Of a stretch of 64,000 bases of DNA, positions 58,147-64,000 are shown one piece after another. Below the pieces are notes generated by a model. It saw only the letters and a list, made by a program, of their open reading frames with translations. It was not told where the DNA came from and searched no databases. The translations under genes were made by a program, and so were the position numbers. How positions within the stretch are numbered: the first letter of the stretch is position 1; every line of letters starts with the position of its first letter. The stretch is from Bosea vaviloviae (GTDB lineage Bacteria; Pseudomonadota; Alphaproteobacteria; Rhizobiales; Beijerinckiaceae), in the NCBI RefSeq assembly GCF_001741865.1, contig NZ_CP017147.1, positions 4,765,001 to 4,829,000 on the forward strand. Reading direction: 5' to 3'.

Positions 58147-58425
58147 GGCGTCGCGGAATTTTTTGCGCTCCTTGCCGTGCAGACCCTTCTGGTCGGCCTG
58201 TACAGAGCATTCCTTGGATTTTGCCGTCCGCGTCGCGGGGGCTGCGGCGGCAGGCTTGGCAGCAGCAGGCTTGGCGGCAGCGGGAGCCGTGGTCGTCGCA
58301 GGCGCGGTCACCGCCGGCTTGGCGGCGGGCGTCGCCGGTGTGGCGGGCGTCGTCTGCGCGCCGGCAAACGACATCGTCATCAGAAGCAGACCGGCCGCGC
58401 CTGAGAGAATTGTGAAGTGTTTCAT
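58132..58425 (-). CDS. PsiF-repeat periplasmic protein
   Basis: A 97-residue protein with a signal peptide (residues 1-23, ending SFAGAQT). An Ala/Pro/Lys/Thr-rich spacer (TPATPATPAAKPAVTAPATT) leads to one PsiF repeat: ECSVQADQKGLHGKERKKFRDACKKA, given here only as its key ECSVQA, GKERKKF and ACKKA parts. PsiF is phosphate-starvation-inducible in E. coli, with unknown function. The two cysteines probably form a disulfide. Start ATG 58425 gives the signal peptide. Its stop lies in the 17-bp repeat. Confidence 0.82.
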   Translation of the reverse strand: MKHFTILSGAAGLLLMTMSFAGAQTTPATPATPAAKPAVTAPATTTAPAAAKPAAAKPAAAAPATRTAKSKECSVQADQKGLHGKERKKFRDACKKA

Positions 58426-58721
58426 GATGAACCTCGCTGCGGTGGCCCCTGCCCCGGCAGATCCAGGCAAGGGATGACTGAAAAGAGGCCGAATTCAGGC
58501 GCGCGTGAATTGTCCAGACACAGTCATCGCGCCCGCATTGCTGCCGCAACGGAAGTTTTCGCCAGGCGGATACTTGGCAGGCGGATGCTTGCGCGGATCG
58601 AGCCCGGCCGGCGAACCCCGCCCGCGATTTGCGCAGCGCCGCCACAAGGCGCAACTCTCCCCGCTGAAGCTCGACTCGGCATCGCGCCGTAGCCGGGGAC
58701 GATGCAACCGACGAGACGACA

Positions 58722-59549
58722 ATGCCTCACAGCGCGCCCCTCACCGCCCCGGACCTCACCGCCTATCTCGCCCGGATCGGCTATGACGGTGCGGTCGCCC
58801 CGACGCGGGCTGCGCTGAACGCCCTGCATCTCCTGCACCCGCAAGCGATCCCCTTCGAGAATCTCGACCCGCTCTCGGGCCGCACGCCGCCGCTCGACCT
58901 GCCGGCGCTGGTCGCGAAACTGGTGCATTCCCGACGCGGCGGCTATTGCTTCGAGCAGAACACGCTGTTCAAGGCGGTGCTGGAGGCCTTCGGCTTCACG
59001 GTCGTGCAGATGTCGGGCCGCGTCATGCTCGGCAAGCCCGAGGAGGCGCAGGTCGCGCGCACCCACAAGGTACTGCGCCTGACCTGCGAGGGGCAGGACC
59101 TGCTCTGCGATATCGGCCTCGGCGGCCAGGTCCTGACCGGCCCGATGCGGCTCGTGCCCGAGATCGAGCAGCCGACCCCGCACGAGCCCTACCGACTCGA
59201 CCGCACCGGCGAGATCTGGTGGCTGCGCGCCAAAGTCGCCGGCGAATGGCGCCTGCTCTACCGCTTCACCCTCGACGAAACCTGGCCGATCGACGACCAG
59301 GTCGCCAACCATTATGTCGCGACCCACCCCGCCTCGCATTTCACCTACAGCCTGATCGCCGCCCGCGTGCTGCCGAAAGGCCGGCTCGCCTTGCTGAACC
59401 GGCGCTTGACGGAGCACCGGCTGGGCGAAGCGTCCGTCATCCAGGAGATCGCGGATAATGACGCGCTCAGGGCCGTGCTGGCGCAGCGCTTCGGAATCGA
59501 GGTCGAGGACGAGGCCTGGGCGAAGGCGGCGGGCAATATCGCGGGGTGA
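58722..59549 (+). CDS. Arylamine N-acetyltransferase
   Basis: A 275-residue cytosolic enzyme that transfers acetyl from acetyl-CoA to aromatic amines, hydrazines and hydroxylamines. The catalytic triad is intact: C76 (RRGGYCFEQN), H115 (VARTHKVLRL) and D130 (LLCDIGLGG). The N-terminal IPFENLDP motif is also standard. Length is normal for bacterial NATs. It is monocistronic; natural substrates are unclear and detoxification is the usual view. Start ATG 58722 has no strong ribosome site but matches the family N-terminus (LTAPDLTAYLARIGY). Confidence 0.93.
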   Translation: MPHSAPLTAPDLTAYLARIGYDGAVAPTRAALNALHLLHPQAIPFENLDPLSGRTPPLDLPALVAKLVHSRRGGYCFEQNTLFKAVLEAFGFTVVQMSGRVMLGKPEEAQVARTHKVLRLTCEGQDLLCDIGLGGQVLTGPMRLVPEIEQPTPHEPYRLDRTGEIWWLRAKVAGEWRLLYRFTLDETWPIDDQVANHYVATHPASHFTYSLIAARVLPKGRLALLNRRLTEHRLGEASVIQEIADNDALRAVLAQRFGIEVEDEAWAKAAGNIAG

Positions 59550-59565
59550 GCGCGGAGGCCGCGTC

Positions 59566-59658
59566 CGTCATGGTCGCCCTTGTGGCGACCATCCACGCCT
59601 TCGCCGGTCGAAGGCGGCGTTCAAGACGTGGATGCTCGGGACAAGCCCGAGCATGACG
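59566..59658. repeat. Palindromic intergenic repeat, family F
   Basis: CGTCATGGTCGCC/GGCGACCATCCACG is followed by CGTGGATGCTCGGG and CCCGAGCATGACGG, a double stem-loop structure. It occupies much of the 308-base gap before the next gene. Confidence 0.75.
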
Positions 59659-59857
59659 GAATGAACCGCGCCACGTCCCCGCGAGCCGGGGGTCCAAGGA
59701 TGCAAGGCAGCACCGGGGCGGAGCAAAATAGCAGCCAGATTATTCAGCGATGCCTTTGCGGCAGAGGTCGGCAATTGCGAGTTTGCGCAAGTGTCGACAG
59801 CACCCTAAGGTTGCATTTATGCGGCAGACCTCATCTAGACACAAGGGTGACTTCCGA

Positions 59858-60118
59858 ATGAAGTCTATTTCATTGCTCGGCATCGCATCACTTTGCAGCA
59901 TCGGCCTGTCATCGATGGCTTTCGCCCAGTTTGGCGGGACGCCTCAGGAATGCCGGACGTTCAGGGACCGAGTCTCATGCGCATGCGCGCTCGAGAATGG
60001 CGGCAGCATCTATCCCGACCCTCACCGTCCCGGCCACATGCGCTGGCGGTCGGCAAAGCGCGGCACCCCGGCGCATATGGCCTTCATGAATTGCACCAGC
60101 ATGAGAAGCTTCCGCTGA
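59858..60118 (+). CDS. Small secreted cysteine-containing protein, unknown
   Basis: An 86-residue protein. A signal peptide (residues 1-22, KSISLLGIASLCSIGLSSMA, cleavage near AFAQ) is followed by a short mature region with four cysteines (ECRTF, SCACA, NCTSM). I do not recognise a family. The Cys spacing suggests a disulfide-bonded periplasmic or secreted peptide. Start ATG 59858 is chosen because it places the signal at the N-terminus; AAGGGTGA is 8-15 bases upstream. Neighbours give no clue. Confidence 0.6.
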   Translation: MKSISLLGIASLCSIGLSSMAFAQFGGTPQECRTFRDRVSCACALENGGSIYPDPHRPGHMRWRSAKRGTPAHMAFMNCTSMRSFR

Positions 60119-60174
60119 GAGCGGAGCGAGGTGCCGCCCCGCGCAACGATGCAATCCGGAAAAGGCGCGGGGAA

Positions 60175-60314
60175 CCCTTCTCCCGGATGGGAGAAGGGCA
60201 GGGATGAGGGTGTGCCGCTGATTATTGGAGCGCGACTGCGCCGCAGCACCTCCTATTGAGAGGGCACACCCTCATCCGGCGCTCCGCGCCACCTTCTCCC
60301 ATCCGGGAGAAGGA
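60175..60314. repeat. Mosaic palindromic repeat, family A, copy 4 (short)
   Basis: Ends CCCTTCTCCC/GGGAGAAGG with inner arms GATGAGGGTGTGCC and GGGCACACCCTCATC. It carries one D-like module and no R module. It fills most of 60119-60341. Confidence 0.8.
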
Positions 60315-60341
60315 AAGGCGGCGCTTTAGTCAGTCGCAGCC

Positions 60342-61253
60342 TCACACCACCCCGTAGGTCTTGAACCAGGCCAGCATCCGGGCCCAGCCGTCATCGGCCG
60401 CCGCCTTGCGGTAGCTCGGGCGGTAATCGGCATGGAAGCCGTGCGGCGTGTCCGGAAAGATCACGATCTCGACCGTCTTTCCGGCCGCCTTGGCGGCGTC
60501 GCGCTGCTTCTCGACATCGGCCACCGGAATGCCGGTATCGGCAGCGCCGTAGAGACCCAGCACCGGGGCCTTGAGCTCGCCGACCACATCGGCTGCCGTT
60601 TTGGGCTGGATGTCGCTGCGATTGCCGCCGAGCGGGCCGTACCAGGCGACGCCGGCCTTCAGCGCCGGGTTGTGGGCGCAGTAGAGCCAGACGCCACGCC
60701 CGCCGCGGCAGAAACCGGTGACGCCGAGCTTCTGGATATTGCCCTTCGAGCTGGCCGCGGCCCAGGCCACGGTCGCGTCGAGATCCGACAGCATCTCGGC
60801 GTCGGGCTTCTTCGCGATCACCTCGCGCACGATCTGCTGCACGTCGGTCATCTTGGTGAGATCGCCCTGCCGGGCAAAAAGCTCGGGCGCGACGGCGCAG
60901 TAGCCGAGCTTGGCGAGGCGGCGGCAGGTGTCCTTGATATATTCGTGGACGCCGAATATCTCCTCGATCACGAGGATGACCGGGAACGGCCCTGCCCCGC
61001 TCGGCATGGCCCGGTAGCCCGGCATCATGCCGTCGCTGGTCGGGATCTTGACCTCGCCGGCCTCGAGCCCCGTCGCATCGGTGGAAATGGTCTGGCCCTG
61101 CACCACTGTGGTGGCGGCGGTGAAACCGGTGACCAGCCCGGTCATGACGAAGCCACGGCGCGAGAAGGGCTCGCGCACGAGGCCGTCCAGGCCCTCCAAC
61201 AGGGGTTTGGCGGCTTTCGCGATGGTGCTGCTCGTCACGGTGCTGCTCGTCAT
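60342..61253 (-). CDS. Dienelactone hydrolase-family protein, Tat-type N-terminus
   Basis: A 303-residue alpha/beta hydrolase. The DLH core reads PVILVIEEIFGVHEYIKDTC, the nucleophile elbow GFCRGGRG holds Cys as in dienelactone hydrolase, and FPDTPHGFHADYRPSY holds the His; Asp lies in GLYGAADTGIP. An FSRRGFVMTGLVTGFTAA motif near residue 30 looks like a twin-arginine signal placed a little inside. Tat export of DLH relatives is common in alphaproteobacteria. Substrates are unknown. The start is ambiguous between 61253, used here, and 61268; a longer frame to 61424 is unlikely. Confidence 0.87.
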   Translation of the reverse strand: MTSSTVTSSTIAKAAKPLLEGLDGLVREPFSRRGFVMTGLVTGFTAATTVVQGQTISTDATGLEAGEVKIPTSDGMMPGYRAMPSGAGPFPVILVIEEIFGVHEYIKDTCRRLAKLGYCAVAPELFARQGDLTKMTDVQQIVREVIAKKPDAEMLSDLDATVAWAAASSKGNIQKLGVTGFCRGGRGVWLYCAHNPALKAGVAWYGPLGGNRSDIQPKTAADVVGELKAPVLGLYGAADTGIPVADVEKQRDAAKAAGKTVEIVIFPDTPHGFHADYRPSYRKAAADDGWARMLAWFKTYGVV

Positions 61254-61756
61254 GGCGGTTACTCGCATATCGGAAGGGGCGGCAGAGTGCGGCGGCGCGG
61301 ACGCACTGCCAAGGGGCCGAATCGGAGCAATCGGGCGCAAATGGTCACAGCTGCGTGATCGCAAGGTTCTCGATCGCGGAAAACGCGAATCTTTTCGCGC
61401 AAAACCACCTGTTTGGTCCGACACCCCTTACGTCAGAACGCCGACCCGGTACTCACGCATGGACTGAGCAGGTGCAACATGCCTAGAAAAGAGGCAAAGC
61501 AGCGCTTTGTTAACGGCAAAGCACTCGAATGGCGATCGAATAGGCAGAATCGAGCGGCCCTCGATGACCTTGCCAGACCTTCACTGCGGGACAACGCCTG
61601 ATTTATGAAGCATTTCTTAAATCGACATGCGCAAAGCGCATAACGGAACTGATCTAGCGCCTCTGTTTCAGGCAAGGGTGCTCCCATATATGCAGTGCAC
61701 AACGAATTCATCGCTGTCAGGGCCAAAAGGCCCCGAAAAAACCGAGGACTTTCACC
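61254..61756. other. Mostly empty intergenic region
   Basis: I see no supported gene in these 503 bases. A GGGCC-AAAA-GGCCC hairpin lies at about 61719-61732, before the DUF1127 gene, and a TGCGC-AAA-GCGCA repeat at about 61628-61640. Neither has a clear role. Confidence 0.45.
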
Positions 61757-61912
61757 ATGTTCGTCACCATGATTGCTGCCAAGATCCGCTCTTATCTGCG
61801 TTACCGTGAGACCGTTCGCGAGCTGTCGCGTTTGACCGACCGCGAGCTGGACGATCTCGGCCTGTCGCGTTCGGAAATCGCTTTCGTCGCGCGGACCCAC
61901 GCCGCCGTCTGA
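61757..61912 (+). CDS. DUF1127-domain small protein (51 residues)
   Basis: A 51-residue protein starting MFVTMIAAKIRSYLRYRETV and carrying the full DUF1127 motif LSRLTDRELDDLGLSRSEI, with an ending VARTHAAV. Family members of this size are numerous in Rhizobiales and have been linked to phosphate, RNA turnover and stress responses. It starts at ATG 61757 after GAGGACTTTCACC. A strong terminator at 61980-62013 fits a monocistronic message. Confidence 0.85.
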   Translation: MFVTMIAAKIRSYLRYRETVRELSRLTDRELDDLGLSRSEIAFVARTHAAV

Positions 61913-61979
61913 GCCTTCACGGCTTCTACAAGTAGTTCTCCCGGGTTCGTGTCCTCCCCTCGGACCTGGTCGAAGAGCG

Positions 61980-62013
61980 AATGCCCGCTTTCGAGCGGGC
62001 ATTTTGCGTTTTG
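61980..62013 (+). terminator. Rho-independent terminator after the DUF1127 gene
   Basis: AATGCCCGCT-TTCG-AGCGGGCATT forms a stem with a stable TTCG loop and is followed by TTGCGTTTT. Confidence 0.9.
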
Positions 62014-62136
62014 GGCCCTGGATGCGGCCCGATCGCGGCTTCGCGCTGGCGAAAAGCGGCAGCCGGCCGCCGGATAACGCCGAGCAAGATCGATCCATCT
62101 CTTGACCGCGCGCGCCTGTGGCGACACATCGCTGGC

Positions 62137-63549
62137 ATGACAGTCAAACCCATACACATCATCGGCGGCGGCCTTGCCGGTTCCGAAGCCGCCTGGCAGA
62201 TCGCGGAGGCCGGCGTGCCGGTCGTGCTGCACGAGATGCGGCCGGTGCGCGGCACCGAGGCGCACAAGACGGAAGGCCTGGCCGAGCTCGTCTGCTCCAA
62301 CTCCTTCCGCTCCGACGATTCGCTCAGCAATGCGGTCGGGCAGCTCCATTGGGAGATGCGCCGGCTCGGCTCGGTGATCATTGCCAAGGGCGACGCGCAT
62401 CAGGTGCCGGCCGGCGGCGCGCTCGCGGTCGACCGCGACGGCTTCTCGCAAGCCGTGACGGCCGCGCTCGAAGGCCATCCGCTGATCACGATCGACCGCG
62501 CCGAGATCGCCGGCCTGCCGCCCGCCGATTGGGACAATGTCATCATCGCGACCGGCCCCCTCACCTCGCCGGCGCTGGCGCAAGGTATCCAGTCGCTCAC
62601 CGGCGAGGATTCGCTCGCCTTCTTCGACGCCATCGCACCGATCGTGCATTTCGACTCCGTCGACATGGACCAGGCCTGGTTCCAGTCGCGCTACGACAAG
62701 GTCGGCCCGGGCGGTACCGGCGCCGACTACATCAACTGCCCGCTCGACCGCGACCAGTACGAGGCCTTCATCGATGCGCTTTTGGCCGCCGAGAAGACCG
62801 AGTTCAAGGAATGGGAGGGCACGCCCTATTTCGACGGCTGCCTGCCGATCGAGGTCATGGCCGAGCGCGGCCGCGAGACCTTGCGCTGGGGACCGATGAA
62901 GCCGGTCGGGCTGACCAACAAGCACAACCCGACGGTCAAGGCTTATGCCGTGGTGCAACTGCGCCAGGACAATGCGCTGGGCACGCTGTTCAACATGACC
63001 GGCTTCCAGACCAAGCTGAAATATGGCGAGCAGGCCGCGATCTTCCGGATGATCCCGGGGCTGCAGAACGCCGAATTCGCCCGGCTCGGCGGCATCCACC
63101 GCAACACCTATCTGAACTCGCCAAAGCTGCTCGACGAGCGGCTGCGCCTGAAAGCCGATCCGCGCCTGCGCTTCGCCGGCCAGATCACCGGCTGCGAGGG
63201 CTATGTCGAGAGCGCCGCGATCGGCCTGCTGGCGGGCCGCATGGCCGCCGCCCAGCGGCTCGGCCGGGAACTCGCCCTGCCGCCCGCGACGACGGCCCTG
63301 GGCGCGCTGGTCAACCACATCACCGGCGGCCATATCGTCACCATCGACGAGGGCCCGCGCTCCTTCCAGCCGATGAACATCAATTTCGGCCTGTTCCCGC
63401 ATATCGAGGGCCAGGCGACGCATGGCCCCGACGGCAAGAAGCTGAAAGGCCCGGCCAAGAGCGTCGCGCGCAAGCACGCGCTGACGGCAAGGGCGAAGGC
63501 GGAGATGGAGGCCTGGGCGGGCGGGGTCGAGGTTCAGGCGGCGGAGTAG
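62137..63549 (+). CDS. trmFO: Methylenetetrahydrofolate-tRNA-(uracil-5-)-methyltransferase TrmFO
   Basis: A 470-residue FAD enzyme that makes m5U54 in the T loop of tRNA using methylene-THF and reduced flavin. The FAD-binding start is [20 protein letters not shown]. Conserved cysteines occur in [13 protein letters not shown] and [15 protein letters not shown], one being the nucleophile. Later [20 protein letters not shown] and [20 protein letters not shown] are family landmarks. Length and ending are normal. Start ATG 62137 fits the N-terminal glycine motif; the frame is open upstream to 61981 through the terminator, so that part is rejected. Confidence 0.96.
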   Translation: MTVKPIHIIGGGLAGSEAAWQIAEAGVPVVLHEMRPVRGTEAHKTEGLAELVCSNSFRSDDSLSNAVGQLHWEMRRLGSVIIAKGDAHQVPAGGALAVDRDGFSQAVTAALEGHPLITIDRAEIAGLPPADWDNVIIATGPLTSPALAQGIQSLTGEDSLAFFDAIAPIVHFDSVDMDQAWFQSRYDKVGPGGTGADYINCPLDRDQYEAFIDALLAAEKTEFKEWEGTPYFDGCLPIEVMAERGRETLRWGPMKPVGLTNKHNPTVKAYAVVQLRQDNALGTLFNMTGFQTKLKYGEQAAIFRMIPGLQNAEFARLGGIHRNTYLNSPKLLDERLRLKADPRLRFAGQITGCEGYVESAAIGLLAGRMAAAQRLGRELALPPATTALGALVNHITGGHIVTIDEGPRSFQPMNINFGLFPHIEGQATHGPDGKKLKGPAKSVARKHALTARAKAEMEAWAGGVEVQAAE

Positions 63550-63568
63550 CGTCACTCACGAACCGCAT

Positions 63569-63715
63569 CGTCATTCCGGGGCTTCGCGTAGCGAAGAGCC
63601 CGGAACCCAGAACCGATGCGGGTTCAGGGACCAGCGTCGGACATCAAAGCCTAGACAAAGAAGCGCATCGGTTCTGGGTTCCGGGCTCAGGCCTTCGGCC
63701 TGCCCCGGAATGACG
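63569..63715. repeat. Long palindromic intergenic repeat, family E
   Basis: Arms CGTCATTCCGGGGCTTCG...GAGCCCGGAACCCAGAACCG and its near complement ending CCCCGGAATGACG surround a 35-base middle. It lies between convergent trmFO and the synthase gene. Confidence 0.85.
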
Positions 63716-63743
63716 GCGTTCTTGTCGGAAATGACAGCGACAG

Positions 63744-64000
63744 CTACCGCGCCGCTTTCGCCGCCCGCCAGATCGTCCATTGCCGCTGCCAGGCCGGCAG
63801 CGCGATGATCGTGCGATAGGGGTCGTAGCCGCTGCGCTCCATGCGCTTGAGATAGGGCTCGACCAGCGCAACGGGCAGGAAGGCGGGAGCGACCGCCGAA
63901 GGCACCGTCTCGCGCATCTCGCGCAGCTTCTTGAGATGCTTGCGCGCTATCTCGCGCAGCTCCTTCAGCGAATAGAGCACGCCGGGCCCGCCGCGCCCGC
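63744..64000 (-). CDS. Squalene/phytoene synthase-family protein, C-terminal end (partial)
   Basis: The frame runs off the right edge. The visible end reads GVLYSLKELREIARKHL, EPYLKRMERSGYDP and LPAWQRQWTIWRA, as in a squalene/phytoene synthase-like group of alphaproteobacteria related to NDUFAF6. The Asp-rich catalytic motifs lie outside the window, so activity cannot be judged. It is convergent with trmFO. Its start is not visible. Confidence 0.7.
   Translation of the reverse strand, partial: GRGGPGVLYSLKELREIARKHLKKLREMRETVPSAVAPAFLPVALVEPYLKRMERSGYDPYRTIIALPAWQRQWTIWRAAKAAR

Noticed and set aside
61479..61601. A 40-codon frame MPRKEAKQRF... before the DUF1127 gene
   Set aside because: No clear ribosome site, domain or context; length compatible with chance.

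Overview
The window is 64 kb of GC-rich chromosomal DNA from an alphaproteobacterium, most likely order Hyphomicrobiales (Rhizobiales) and plausibly Bosea or a relative. This rests on recognisable proteins, not on any search. The signs are a ppx-like end followed by rlmE with guaB and a MAPEG gene nearby, marC next to gyrA, an Irr-type iron box, an alphaproteobacterial GTTC-N7-GTTC SOS box in front of ssb, trmFO, DUF1127 small proteins, and several families of palindromic intergenic repeats. I saw no rRNA, tRNA, transposase, integrase, phage gene or CRISPR array.

Layout. 1-2 kb: end of a Ppx/GppA-type phosphatase, rlmE and an APH-fold kinase. 2-9.6 kb: accessory genes, namely a MocR/flavoprotein divergent pair, a DMT exporter, a LysR-RidA-class V aminotransferase islet, and a DHA2 exporter whose 3' end is duplicated on the far side of the islet. 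9.9-12 kb: guaB and a MAPEG protein with composite repeats between. 12-17 kb: a two-gene RND efflux operon. 17-24 kb: a DUF2865 protein, a ferric ABC transporter (binding protein and permease, no ATPase) behind an Irr-like box, an AsmA-like protein and a secreted MetX-like hydrolase. 24-35.6 kb: peptide-type binding proteins, marC, gyrA, an M20 peptidase, a VOC protein behind a perfect 40-bp palindrome, and ssb. 35.7-53.8 kb: a long accessory block between ssb and uvrA holding a GntR-controlled carbon module, an autotransporter, a serine-glyoxylate-type aminotransferase, an AraC/MFS/amidohydrolase module, a LysR gene, a DUF1127-GNAT-MFS chain and a globin-like chemoreceptor. 54-64 kb: uvrA, small periplasmic or stress proteins, an arylamine N-acetyltransferase, a dienelactone hydrolase, a 51-residue DUF1127 protein, trmFO and the end of a squalene/phytoene synthase.

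How the parts fit. Housekeeping genes (rlmE, guaB, gyrA, ssb, uvrA, trmFO) form a backbone into which uptake, efflux and catabolic modules have been placed. Transport and small-molecule catabolism dominate. Four solute-binding proteins are present but only one has a permease beside it. The most unusual features are the duplicated MFS tail around the RidA islet, a mosaic repeat family whose modules are inverted and reordered between copies, separation of ssb and its SOS box from uvrA by 18 kb, a shared operator in the GntR module, and a chemoreceptor with a globin-like domain that appears to lack the proximal heme histidine.
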